From Chalciporus piperatus (taxonomy: Eukaryota > Basidiomycota > Agaricomycetes > Boletales > Boletaceae), in contig JBBPTG010000227.1 of the NCBI GenBank assembly GCA_038093975.1, positions 1 to 39,115 on the forward strand: DNA of 39,115 bases. The letters run 5' to 3'. The first letter of the stretch is position 1. Every line of letters starts with the position of its first letter. Made by a program: the position numbers and the translations under genes. The notes below the pieces were generated by a model. It was not told the DNA's origin. It did no database searches and worked only from the letters and a program-made list of their open reading frames with translations. Positions 11,497 through 22,691 of this stretch are shown one piece after another.

Positions 11497-14400
11497 TAGT
11501 GTTGCTGCCGGATCGAGTCACATGGCGGATTGATCCAATCCGACCCGTTAGTTTGACAGCTCGAACCGATCCGTTACAACGGACAGATTGACGGATAATC
11601 CGGCGGATGGAGCCTCGTTTCAATTCCCATGTACTTCTAGATCTAGTACTACTCGTTACACTGATGATCACAGATCAACTCGCAACACTTAAATCCAACA
11701 TCTTGCACCTCCTCAATTATTCAGTGTGTTCAGCTCCAGCTCCCGCTCATAGACGTTGTGCCTAGCCTAGCCACGACATATATGAGCGGGATCAGCCCTG
11801 CAATTTACGAGCCCGAGTAGTAGGTTGGTATAAATCATGGCAAGGGCATCGCGCGACACGTCGTGGGGTTCGCAAGCTTTCCATGCAGCACTTTCCTTGT
11901 GTGTGCACGAGTCCGGTCATATGTGATTGCCCAGTGTCACGTTGGGCACAAACCTCTCCCAATCCAGAACTTCCACTGCATAATGGCATGGGCACACCTC
12001 GCTCGTTCACGCCATACCCAGCTCACAGAGGTCACATATCTCCGTCAACATATGCGCCATACACCGTGCCGCAATATGCACAAATCCTCACCGACAGCCA
12101 CCATGTTCCATCTCTCGCTCATGGCAGCCCATCCGTAATACCATTTCCCGGTTCTCCTTCTCCCGCTGCTCCACGAGGTTCACGCCCGCAATCCGATCAA
12201 CCATTACTCCTGCCTCTAGGCGACCAGACAGCAGTCATCGTTAATGACGACGGCACACCAGCGACGATGGCGACACGACGACGACGCAAGAATGCGATCA
12301 GCGCTTCGGCAACAAAGCCCCCCCCAGCGAAACGTCAACGTACTTCAGTGGGAATTGCGCAGAACATTACTGCTGCCGTCTCCGGGCCCACAGCTGCGGA
12401 TCGTGTCGGTGTTGGTCCAAAGATGCCTGTGCACAGTGTGTTGGGGGCTGACATTGCTTCGGAGCAACATCCACCCACACAACTCCCCACCACAACCTAC
12501 GCCTCTATATCACATCTCGTCAACAAAGTTCGCAGCTCACGTGCCGCTAAAGATGTCTACTTCTTCTTGCGAGCACTTTCGACTGATGCCATGCCTGATG
12601 ACCTAGCTCAGGCGACATCGCACCGTGAAGCTGTGCTCGAGCGAAAACCTGATCCCAAAACCTTTCCATATCTTGGCTGTAAGCTATGCACGTAAATATG
12701 TTTGATTCACTTTGGACGAACTCTACCTCATCGAATTTCAACCCAGGTCCAAGTGGCAGGTATGAAAGAACGTGGATGGGGTAACAGGGAATGTCCGCAC
12801 GCACCTAAAGATCCACCATAGCGAGATGTACAACGAGATGTGCAATATTGCAAACCTCCGAGTTGACGACAACAATACAACTGATGATGAACCATTCACG
12901 CTGGAGGGATGGATTGAGCGTCTTCTTCGCTGGGTTGTTGTTGATGACCAGGTAATATTAATGACCATTATCATACCATTCGGGTCTGATATTACATACT
13001 TCTCGACAGTCAATCAATGTTGTGGACTGCAAAGAGTTCCGTGATTTTGTACTCTTCGGCCGCAGTGATGTCTCCGACAAGGATCTCCCACACCGCACAA
13101 AGCTTACGGAAATGATCTTTCAGGAGTATATCAAAGAACATGGAGCTTTAAAAGAGGAATTCAATGTAAATCCTTTGAAATTTTCTTTAATTTTCACTAA
13201 TTCTTCTGTAATAGAATTCTCTCGGTCGAATCTCCTTTACTGCGGACGTGTGGAGTGACCAAAATCTTATTGCTTACCTTGCTCTCACATCACACTTTTG
13301 TACAAGGGATGATTTTCGTAGGCTGACAGTCCAGCATGATCTACTTGCATTTCGAGTGATCGAGGGCTGTCATTCTGGTGCGCATCTGGCTGAAGTAATT
13401 TTCGAGATCCTGAAAGAAGCTGGAGTCCTTGGATCTGTACTAACCTCTCACCTCCGACTTCGAGCAGTGCTGATAAATTTCAATAGCTTGGCCAGTTTAC
13501 ATTCGACAACGCCTCAAATAATAATACCCTCATGGAAGAGCTTGAAAGGCTTTTAACGGCAAGCGGTGTGCCCTTTGATAAAGATGGATTTCGTGTTCAG
13601 TATGTTATTATTAATATTAAAAACAACCATCCTAAATATTTAATTATCAACTAGATGCTTTCCACATATTGTCAACATCGCCGTTCAGACAATTCTTGCT
13701 GAATTGAAACAAAATCCAAGATTTCCCATACTTGATGCATCAGATGATCCAGCCCAGGTGGACCATCTCGAGAGGTATGCAAAGGCCCTTGAGGCTGATC
13801 CCATTGGGGGGACACGGAAGATCGTCGGCGCGTGTCGAAAGTCTGGTCAGCGACGTGCTGACTTACAGCAGGTAATCAAGAACGGCAACGAAAACTGCAT
13901 GTGGGGCAAAGAGTTGATACAAAACAGTGATGGCACTGAGGAACTCCAAGACATTCGGCTTCGCAACATCCAGCTCCTGCGAGATTGCGAGACCCGCTGG
14001 TCATCAACCCATCTGATGGTTGATCGTCTCATCGAATTGTATGCTGTAAGAACTACGAATTCCACTAATGCTATGCTCTTAACTCATGATAAACAGGCTG
14101 TACAAACATTCCTGGCATTCCGCAAGGAGTCCGAGATGCAAAACCTTCAACTCTCTCAGACCGAGTTTCAGGTCGTTAATGACATCTGGCAAATCCTACT
14201 TATCCCTCACCGCACACAAGAGCTGTTGTCTGCCGAGAAAACACCAACTATCTCCACTGCGTTGCCCGCATACGAGATGCTAGTTGATGCGTGGCAAAGG
14301 CTTCGTTTGCAGCTCTGGGAACTCTCCCATTACATTGGCGTTGGGATCTCGAAAATCAACGAGTACGCGCAAGCTGGTCGCAAAAGTCGCATTTATGCTC

Positions 14401-15690
14401 TAGCTATTAGTATGTCACCTTCCGCAGCCTTCCGCCCAAATTCCCGTTGTTGCCGTCGTAATCAGACTCATTTTGTTTAATAGTTATCAACCCTGCTTCG
14501 AAGATGACATGGATAAAGGAACACTGGTCGGTTTCAGATGCTAACTGTGCTCGGGAATGGATGATTGAGGCTGTACGTTTTGCCCGTTAATCCACTGAAA
14601 CACTCCTCTTACTATTCTCTGCCTCTTCGGATCTTGCTTAGATGTTCGCTTTTGGTTGCGAACAACTGAAAAAGTCTAATTCACCTTTGACGAACACTCC
14701 CACAGCCGCAACTGACCCCATCCACAACCGAACACCAGCCAGCAACCAGGGACGTGGACTTGCAACACTGAAAAGCCTTGGCAACCTCAAACGTCGAACT
14801 GTAACCCTTCCAACCTTAGCTACAACCTCGAATAGTAGCCCGTCCACACCTAATGTTCCCAATCTGATGCGCTCGGCCACCACTCCTCATCTAACTCGTC
14901 CGCGTTCTCCATCCGAAGCGGAAAAAAATGCGACGGAGTGTGAACGGATCGACCGCCTACGTTCAACGGTCGAACAGGAGTTCGACCGTTATCTAGCTGA
15001 CGGGATTGACGAAAGTGTTGATATCATTCAATATTGGGATGTAAGTACAATTATATTTTACGCTAACTTGACATAGTTCCCCGGGCCTAATCATCCACCC
15101 ACAGACAAAGGAGCATACCTTCCCACATCTGTATCGGGTCGCAGTCGACATCCTCCCAGTACAAGCATCCGCGGTCCCATGCGAACGCGTTTTTTCATCC
15201 AGTGCCGAGACATGCACAAAACGTCGAAATAACATATCTCCCGGCTTACTTGAGGTCTTACAGGTACTGAAATATGTTTACAAGCACGAGCGGCTCAACT
15301 TTTGCTCAGACTGGGTTGCTCGTGAGGAGGACTATGCTATAGACGGAAATGTGACTGAGTATGCACTTCGCGAGATGATGTCTAACAACAGGATCAATGA
15401 ACTTCAAGACCTTTTACACTCACTCCATACCACTACTGGTAGAGTCTAGTACCCCAATAATGTACTCTCGTAGTTTAATCAACAGCACATTTGTACGCAA
15501 ATACTTACTTGACTAGTTTTCTATTCGTCGCGGCCGATTTCTCCGTGTGCTATGATTGGTGGATATCATAGGCCGTTACCCGTGGGGAATCCGTCTGTTT
15601 ATCCGGATGGCATCCAGGTGGCAGCTCGATCCGTTTGTATTTGACGGATGGTTCATCCGACTCGATCCGACTCACCCGCCAGCAACACTA
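11497..15690 (+). mobile_element. hAT DNA transposon, 4,194 bp
   Basis: The ends are TAGTGTTGCTG and its exact complement, flanked by a perfect 8-bp duplication (GACCGGAC), the standard length for hAT elements. Subterminal copies of GGATCGAGTC- and GATCCG-like motifs occur near both ends. The single gene runs on the plus strand, opposite to the interrupted host gene. Perfect duplications argue for a fairly recent insertion. The transposase has one internal stop, so this copy is probably not autonomous unless the stop is read through. Confidence 0.95.
11883..15449 (+). pseudogene. hAT transposase (BED finger, RNase-H-like, hAT dimerisation), one stop
   Basis: Ten exons: 11883-12691, 12747-12951, 13010-13165, 13215-13436, 13487-13599, 13655-14045, 14097-14409, 14484-14572, 14642-15040, 15105-15449. 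All junctions are GT-AG and in phase, giving 1,014 codons. A Pro/Ser-rich N-terminus precedes a BED-type finger (C266, C269, H289, H294). The catalytic core shows TADVWSD (D401) and FTFDNASNN (D471), then CFPHIVNIAV. The C-terminal dimerisation region is FPHLYRVAVDILPV ... CERVFSSSAE (C925-E934). A TGA at 12763-12765 (codon 276) lies inside the finger, where related proteins have a coding residue. The start at 11883 is chosen as the first ATG of the long frame; later in-frame ATGs are possible. Confidence 0.88.
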
Positions 15691-15698
15691 GACCGGAC
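15691..15698. repeat. hAT target-site duplication, right
   Basis: GACCGGAC, matching 11489-11496. Removing the element and one copy rejoins the host exon in frame. Confidence 0.97.
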
Positions 15699-16309
15699 CC
15701 CGTGTGTGCATAATTCAGTGTGCGCTCCAATATCGACATGAACTCGATAGTGTAGGGGTTGATGGGTCGTTTGTTCTGTACCGAATGGAGGTTCTCTTTC
15801 CAAACCATCTCGATCAAGCTGGTGATGGGGAAGGTGGTCCATTTGAACAGATTGGGGATGACCTGTGCGAGTCCGGTGATCGTCATCGTCAGTTGAACGA
15901 CTTTCAAGTTCAGCCTGAGTATGGCTCACCTCCTGCTTGAACGGTTTGAGGCATTTCTTGATGGGGTCCACCACCGAAGGGTGAGAGGCGTACGTGCAAA
16001 TCTTCGACATGACTTCGCCGTAGATGACACTGAAACATGGACGCCGGTCGACAGCACTGGTGAGCGACTCGGAGTCGAGTCTCGGATGTACAAAGACATG
16101 TAGGAACGAATGGAACTCACTCTCCGCGTTTGTGATGAGGTCTCAGATGGTGGACGTCGATGACATACGTCTGTTCAAGTCGCAAAGCTTGAGGTTGATC
16201 AGGTCCTGAGACGGCAGCGTCGAAACGTTGATGAGGGAGCCCTTGCATGCAGTGGTCTCTGCGTTGCTCGAAGGTCCTCTTGTCGGATGCGGAGGTGACC
16301 AAAGTTCCT

Positions 16310-16314
16310 CCTAG
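16310..16314. repeat. Solo-LTR target-site duplication, left
   Basis: CCTAG, identical to 16783-16787. Confidence 0.9.
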
Positions 16315-16782
16315 TGTTACGCTTGTACCGGGTAGGTCAAAGTGTAGACGCAAAGCCTAGTCAAAGACAAGGGTTTCAAAGGTAGCCTAACGATGGGATG
16401 TCCACGTTAAGGCCTAGCGTCCGTTCAAGAGTGGGACGGTGACTCTCAGAGGGTTCAAAGGAAGCGAGGAATGACCAAGCTAGATTGCGTAGGTCTAAGT
16501 TAAAGTTACAGGAGGAAACTCGAGGGTTTATATAAGTAGAGGAACGAGTTAAGGGCAGGCATGGAACTGGTCGGAATGTATAAGAACAAGCTATGACGAA
16601 TAGGAATGAGTCATGCTTGGTAAGTGTACAAGTCAGCGATGACGAAGCATGGAATGTGAAAGAACATCGAAGAACATCCGCTGACTAAAGCAAGCAAGAA
16701 ATAAGAGGCCTAGACAGGACTTGAACCAGCGACTAGGACTTAGTACAAGGAAAGAAGAGGAAAGAATAGGGCGATCGTAACA
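16315..16782. mobile_element. Solo LTR, 468 bp
   Basis: It starts TGTTACG and ends CGTAACA, a 7-bp inverted terminus beginning TG and ending CA, and is bounded by a perfect 5-bp duplication (CCTAG). A TATATAA box lies at about 16533-16540. There is no internal retroelement sequence, so it is a solo LTR left by recombination. The terminus fits Ty3/gypsy elements, but class and orientation are not proven. It sits inside an intron of the large gene, four bases from the 3' splice site. Confidence 0.9.
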
Positions 16783-16787
16783 CCTAG
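16783..16787. repeat. Solo-LTR target-site duplication, right
   Basis: CCTAG, matching 16310-16314. Confidence 0.9.
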
Positions 16788-19752
16788 GACTGTGGTGATG
16801 ATTCCAGCTGAACATAATGGAAACGCGTTTGATTTCGCACTCTATGAGAGATGGCGTTGTACATCTGAGCGCCGACTCCCCTGACCACAGGGGCACCTCG
16901 TGGCAGGCCTTCGTCGACGGGTTCGAGTTCGGCGTTTTCAGGCTGATCGCGGCCATGGAGAGGTGGGACGAGACGGTCGTTGATGAGTTTCAGAACCATG
17001 TCAAATGGCTCGGCCGTTCGACGCGCCTGGACGTTTCCGTACCGTTTCGTGAAGGCGAGCGGATAGGCGTCGTAAGTCATCTTTCCAGACTCGTCGGGAG
17101 GAAACAGGTTGTGTACGTCCGCTAGGTTGACAAGAGCGCCGGACTTCTGAGACTGTGCAGGAATGCGACGGACGATGCGAAAGCCCTTCTCGTTGTAAGC
17201 AGGGATGTGGAAATGTTGGTCGTTGACAGCGGTGAGGTCGATGTGTCTGCGTTCGAGGCGTTTTCTGAACGGAGGACTTGATCGTCGCGGTGACGAGCTT
17301 CTCCATTGTCTTGTGCTCCTCGATCAACCCTGGCCTCGCCTCCGCGAGAAGCTCCTTCCTAGACTTTTCCTTCCCTTCCTTCTTGCTGGTCCCCGGGGCG
17401 GCAGCGGCGCCCTCGTCCTCCTCCTCGTCCTCCTCCTCCTCGTCGTTCGCGGAGTTGTCCTCGTCATCCGTGGACTTGTCTTCCTCGGCGTCTTCATCTT
17501 CACCTTCACCTTCGCCATCCTTGGCCTTCGCATCCGCCTTCGCCTTCATCGTCGCCTTCAACTTCGACTTCGCAGCCGCCTTCGCCTTCGCCACTCTCGC
17601 TTTCGCCTTGGCGGCCTTTTCTTTTTCCCTCGCTCTCTCCGAGGGGGTGAGGAAGTATTGAGCGAGCGCGATGGCGGACGTGAACCGCTCTGGGATGTGG
17701 ACGTTGACGAGCTGCCATTCCATGTTTAATAGCGCCGGGTAGAGATTCATTAGATACAACATTGTCTACACGTCGCGAATGATGAGCATCGCGTTCCGAG
17801 GACGTCTGACACGAACCACTTACCGTCTCGACGACGTTTGATAATTCCGACTTCATGACGTCCGGGTGTGCGCACAACGCGCGAACGAGTTCCGCCGTCT
17901 CTGAACCGATCATCCACTCTCATCCGATCGTCTTGCGTTGTTGCACGAGAGGACTGTACCACGACGACACCTGCGCGAGATAGAGTCAGACCCGAACGAC
18001 ATGCACGACATCGTATGGAATCGCTCACCTCGACGAGACTAGACTCGATCAGTTTGAAGTTGCTCACCAACGCGTTCCACACGCTGGAACTCATGAAGGG
18101 GTAACGCGAAAACGGAACGGAGGGGTGGTCGAACAATAGCACCAGCTTGGCCTTCGACGCGCAAGACTCGTAGGACTGCTTCACGTTCTCCTTCAATCGA
18201 GCGAGTCGCTTGTTCTTCGTCATGTCCGCGACGTGAGACTCGATGCTGGACACGACCTCCGCGGCGTAGCTACCGTACGCAGAACTCCAAGCTTCGTCCT
18301 TCTGCGCGAACGACTCTCGAACGCCCTGGTGCGACAAGTGTTTCACGAAAGTGTCGTCGATGCTCTTGCGCATCCTGTTCGTGATCGCGTCGACGACTGA
18401 GTCGGTCTTGCGCAGTTGCCTGATACACGACAGGAGATATTTCTTCGCTCCCACCTTCTCCTCGGCCAGCTCGGCGTCGCCCTCGGGCGTGAGCAAAGTA
18501 CGGAACGCGCCGTCGACCTCTTCCTCGTCCCATTCGACCGTGTTGAAACATAACCTGAGTCGGCGCTCCATCGCCATCGTCACGTAAGATAGAAGCTAGT
18601 ACGGAGGAGGTCAGAACGGTTTGAGCGACGGGAGAGACGAACTCACTCCTCCGTAAGGGGACAATAGGGTGGCATGCAAAGTAGATATCTTGAATATGTC
18701 TGAGTGAACGTAGTGAGTCGATTTGCCGACGATGATGTGCTCGCAGAGTTGCCAGATGAAATCCTGCTGTAGCAATGTGTTGATCTTGTACGTGGGCGAA
18801 CTGGCGCGAGTCCCTTTCGGTAGAGTACAATGCCTCCAGTCTTGCTTCTGCGAGCGCATGAGCTTGAAGGTTTGCTGGACGCCCTCCTCCGTCGTCTCCT
18901 TGTACGTGTGGATCCGAAGGTTCGTCGACAAATGGATGGCCAGGGACTCGTCTTGGCCGTCGTCCTGTATTACCAACGCTATCCGAGACGAGAGAGAGAT
19001 GTCAGTTCCATGTCGACCTTGACCCAACTCAAACCGTACGTGCGACTCACCCTTGTCGTACACCGCAACCACCCAAGTCCCTTTGAACTCCAGGATCGAA
19101 TCAAGTCTGGCTATCTTCGCCTCCAACTCCGAGATTTCTGACGCGCGAGCCTCGATGTCTTCTTCCTCACCCTTCATGAGCCGCGACAACATCTTCTTGT
19201 CGTCCGCTTTGATTTCTTGCTGAGTTTCTATCCAGTCCTCCAGCGCTTCCGTACGATGGCGTCCTCCGGCCAACAAGAGTTGTGGTGGAGGGTCGGGAGT
19301 GAACACGAGATCCTTCAGGTGAGAGCCGTCCGGCATCTGTCGCGACATGTCCGCGCGACGAGTGAGACTTCGGAGGTCGATCCCGTCCTTCGGCATGACG
19401 ACGGGGATCGCATGCTCGACTTTGAAATGATCGAGGCCGTTCCTGTTGAAGGAGTCGACCAGCAGATCCTTTTCGTCGGCCTTGATCTCCCGAGTGTTCC
19501 ACTCACCGAACACCGTCGGACGCTCGACGATATCCATCTTCGTGTACCCAAGAAGTGCCTTCTCGGCACGTTCCTCGAGACGGTAGTGCTCGAGGACCTT
19601 CTCGTCGACCTTCCCAGCCATGTCGGCGAGGGTCGAGGACGTCGATTGAGAGGCGGCGGTGGATTTGGAAGCCATAGAGTGAAAATGTGAGGACGTAGAG
19701 AGAAGCAGAGACAAGAGCGAGTGAGAACACACGGCAAAGGGTTAGGAATGTC

Positions 19753-19759
19753 CTTTATA
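19753..19759 (-). promoter_or_regulatory. Candidate TATA box of the large gene
   Basis: TATAAAG on the minus strand, 78-84 bases upstream of the ATG at 19675. A plausible core promoter element; no other signal supports it. Confidence 0.45.
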
Positions 19760-20172
19760 ACTTAGCGACCTCGAGGCATTATCCAATCGAATCCATACAT
19801 ATTTGGATTAGTGGCAAGCTTCCGAATGATACCGAGCTGATCAGATCAATTGACTAAATTCACGGACGACTTCTTACATATCTGAATCGTCCGTCGTCGT
19901 CGTCGTCGCATCGGATTCCATTCACAGCGTATGCTCCTCTCAGTCAGATACACGTAGATACGTTTCTATCCTGTACAAATACGACGGAGGACATATGTTG
20001 GAAAACGATGCGTTAAATTAACACCACGTGTTTTTATGACATCATATGACGTCGTGTGGCGGCGAGACGACAACCTGTTCGACAACTCACTCCCATCTCT
20101 CTATCAAGTGACTGATGATCGTGTACGACATATGGATAGTTAATGTACACTGTAATGTAATAGAGTCATTTC

Positions 20173-20204
20173 AACGCAAATCGACAAGCACGTCGAATTG
20201 CGTC
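20173..20204. repeat. 32-bp palindrome, copy 5
   Basis: Arms AACGCAAATCGAC and GTCGAATTGCGTC; inner end of the left arm of the 448-bp palindrome. Confidence 0.92.
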
Positions 20205-20254
20205 AACGTCAACGTCTCGACCACGGAGACCGTTACAACAACATTGTTGTGTTC

Positions 20255-20286
20255 AACGCAAATCGACAAGCATGTCGATTTGCGTC
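20255..20286. repeat. 32-bp palindrome, copy 6
   Basis: Central copy, spacer AAGCAT. It is preceded by TTGTGTTC, as is copy 7. Confidence 0.92.
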
Positions 20287-20338
20287 AAATCACGTCATAT
20301 GGTGTCGTGTGATCTATGTCGATCACGTCGTTGTGTTC

Positions 20339-20370
20339 AACGCAAATCGACAAGCACGTCGATTTGCGTT
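20339..20370. repeat. 32-bp palindrome, copy 7
   Basis: Perfect 13-bp arms AACGCAAATCGAC and GTCGATTTGCGTT; inner end of the right arm. Confidence 0.95.
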
Positions 20371-20472
20371 GAAATGACTATATTACATTACAGTGTACAT
20401 TAACTATCCATATGTCGTACACGATCATCAGTCACTTGATAGAGAGATGGGAGTGAGTTGTCGAACAGGTTG

Positions 20473-22325
20473 TCATCTCGCCGCCACACGACGTCTCCTG
20501 GCATTGTTGTTGCCGAAGGTCAGTTGCGTCTGAACTTGTACCCCGCTCGACCGAGCTGGTTGTCGCCGTTGCTCAGGAGACGCCGGCATCCTCCTCTCCC
20601 AGCCATCCGAGTCGTCGATAGGGTCGAATCGTGCTAATGCGTTCAGCAGCTCCTTCGTTGTCAGCGATAGCCAGTAGCGTTCAAAACGTTCCATGGTGTG
20701 CTTGCTTGCGCTACGTTCACATGGTATCGTCTGGTGATAACTCTGACACTTTACAACCACTTACGCTAGTATCGCATTTCGATATCGTCTTGACATCGAA
20801 TGTTCTTCTCCCCATTGCTGCCACGCTTCAAGCGCGTTGTCGTACGGTATGCTGGCAACGTTCATCCCTTCCTCGTCCATCAACTCGCATAACCGTGAAA
20901 TAGAACGATCAAGGATCTTCGTGACGTTCGTGTTACGTACGAACGGCATGTTGCTGGCACTCCGCGATTTGAGGTCAGGTAACGCTCCGGTCGCGGTACG
21001 ACATTGTGGACAATGGAATACCTTCCCCGAGTCCTGGTCCTGGTACGTGGACGTCCACGATCGCGTCATGCATCCAGCGCACGCCGTGTGCTCGCAGGGT
21101 GCATTCATTTTCACAATCACCGTCCTGAGGTGCGTCGACAGTCAGCGTCGTCCACATTCTAACGCGCGCGAGCACTTACATGACTTCAAGACACCTGCGT
21201 GATCGACAACCCCAGTAAGTTCATGGTTAATATCCTATGCGCCAGAAGGGACTTCACTTACAATGGACAAGTGAAATCGTCCTGCAGCGTCCGGTGGATC
21301 ATCACAGCCGTCATGCAGTTCCACGCATGCGACGACGTTTGCCACGGATTATCAGCGAAGGCATCCAGCAACCCTCCTTTCCCCCTCACAAGCGTAGTGA
21401 ATCCTCTCATCTCCCTCTCCACCTTCTGGAATGACTTGTACCACCAGTCAGACTGCGTCTTCTCCATAAAGTACGCCTCCTTGAATTTACTCTTGTACCG
21501 CTTCTCGCGAAGAAACGCTTCCTTGTAGAGTCCCTTCTGTTGAGACAAAATCACGTTAGTACGTTCCAGATCTTCGCACCTCGCTTCCAACGCCTTCAAC
21601 TTGTTCACGAGTTCCTCAACGTCATCGTCCCCCTTCGTCCTCACCTTCCCCTGACGCTTCCCCACATCTTTCCCTGTCCCTTTCCTCACCGTCGCCATCC
21701 TCTCAATAGCATCCTCGTCCACATCCATCTCATCCGAGATTACATCATTCACCCGCGGGATGTCTCCACCGTGCGCTAGCGCCATGTACCATACTTTGGT
21801 AGGCGTCGTCACCGCGATATCGTCGTCTTCGTCGGATGCATCGTAATGCATCGATATTTCAGTCTTCACGTCGAAGGGAGCCAACGCACTCATCGAGCGA
21901 CTCAACCCTGACATCGCGTTCCGCGCAGACGTCTTTCCTCTGCGCGCCGTCTGCTTCTTAGATGGGGTGACGATTGTCGGGGCCTCCCCCTCTCCCGATA
22001 GAAAGTGAGTCTTTGCAGTCACTCCAGTAACTGCTTCCCTGGGACCACTTGGACCTGCCGACGCATTCCGAATCGGCGGTCTCGTCGCAGGTACGACAGG
22101 ACCTGAGCTCGACGGCTTGTCGACATCAGCCGCCGTCGTCGATCGGTCGCGTGCGCCCGCTGAAGCTTGGAAACTGAATTTGAAGTCCCTTCCCGCTGAG
22201 AGAGGTATAATCAAACATTCCACTTCAACGCAACATCACTCACCTGCCAGATCTTCCGACGATGACGATGACGACAGACCACGCGACGCGGCCATTTCTT
22301 CAAGACATTCTAGTGCCGACTTCAT
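20473..22325 (-). CDS. Coiled-coil C3HC4 RING protein, 542 aa
   Basis: Five exons on the minus strand: 22325-22244, 22195-21262, 21194-21180, 21124-20765, 20710-20473. They total 1,629 bases and end at TGA. Introns are 48, 67, 55 and 54 bases. The last acceptor could instead lie six bases further in. The N-terminal half is low-complexity, with basic patches (~105-117, 196-215) and an acidic patch (~148-154). A probable coiled coil covers ~217-290. A canonical RING follows: C337, C340, C354, H356, C359, C362, C382, C385, with CEHTACAGC and CPQC cores. The third exon is only 15 bases and supplies C340. The ATG at 22325 is preceded by an in-frame stop. Probable nuclear E3 ligase (inference from family). 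The 3' end lies in the 448-bp palindrome, and two 32-mers lie 0.2-0.4 kb upstream. No lesion seen. Confidence 0.85.
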
Positions 22326-22536
22326 GATGGAGTTGTACTAGGATATATGGTAGGTCCTTTGATCGATCATTATCGATCGGATTAGCTTGATTTAGACATT
22401 GTCTGTAAATACTCTTAAATTGATGTATTCAGTACCTTATTCTTTTCATTGAGTATTCCCGCATCACTGATTAATTCATTAGTGCTGTAAGCATATAATA
22501 TCACTGAGATCATGCAAAACAACATAACACCGATTT

Positions 22537-22568
22537 AACGCAATTCGACATGCATGTCGAATTGAGCG
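22537..22568. repeat. 32-bp palindrome, copy 8
   Basis: Left arm AACGCAATTCGAC; the right arm is degenerate at its end (GTCGAATTGAGCG). It lies 212 bases upstream of the RING gene's ATG. Confidence 0.85.
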
Positions 22569-22691
22569 AAATCAACGTTAACGGGGTTACAAAACCTATG
22601 GTCATGGTAAATAATCATAATTCAAGATACATGTTGAATCATTGTAAAATGTCTGGTCGTCTTGTTCGTGATACTGCGCGCGCATTTATTC

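Larger units (their letters stand above)
9429..19675 (-). pseudogene. Giant ParB/Srx-like gene, disrupted
   Basis: Exons on the minus strand: 19675-19051, 18978-18647, 18595-18029, 17970-17824, 17765-16841, 16310-15930, 15862-15691 continuing at 11488-11256, 11172-9894, 9832-9429. Discounting one extra base and the hAT insertion, these sum to 5,064 bases, or 1,687 residues plus stop, and every junction is in phase. Residues ~46-150 resemble a ParB/Srx fold ending in LLLAGGRHRTEAL (135-147), like the ParB GxRR helix. A helical Glu/Lys stretch follows (155-195), and a highly charged Ala/Lys then Glu/Asp tract lies at ~600-700. The remaining ~950 residues match nothing I know. Lesions: TGA at 17922-17920, TGA at 16145-16143, an extra base in the run at 17261-17264, and the hAT insertion. 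Its ancestral role (DNA binding?) is inference. Confidence 0.75.
20048..20495. repeat. 448-bp nested palindrome
   Basis: Two 157-bp arms (20048-20204 and 20339-20495) are near-perfect inverted copies. Outside the 32-mers I count two mismatches in 125 bases. Each arm ends inward in a 32-bp palindrome, and a third copy (20255-20286) lies within a base or so of the symmetry axis. The right arm includes the last codons and stop of the 542-aa RING gene; the left arm carries the matching sequence with CGA in place of TGA. Confidence 0.95.

Noticed and set aside
12760..12787. A 28-base intron that would remove the TGA from the hAT transposase
   Set aside because: Too short for fungal splicing, and the frame on both sides is continuous without it.
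17278..17661. Ser-rich plus-strand frame
   Set aside because: The serine runs are the reverse reading of the Glu/Asp tract in the giant gene.
17920..17922. TGA as selenocysteine or read-through codon
   Set aside because: Dikaryan fungi lack selenoprotein machinery, and the same gene has other clear lesions.
20173..20370. CRISPR-like look of three regularly spaced repeats
   Set aside because: Only three copies with about 50-base gaps. The units are perfect palindromes within a larger palindrome, in fungal DNA, and no cas gene is present.
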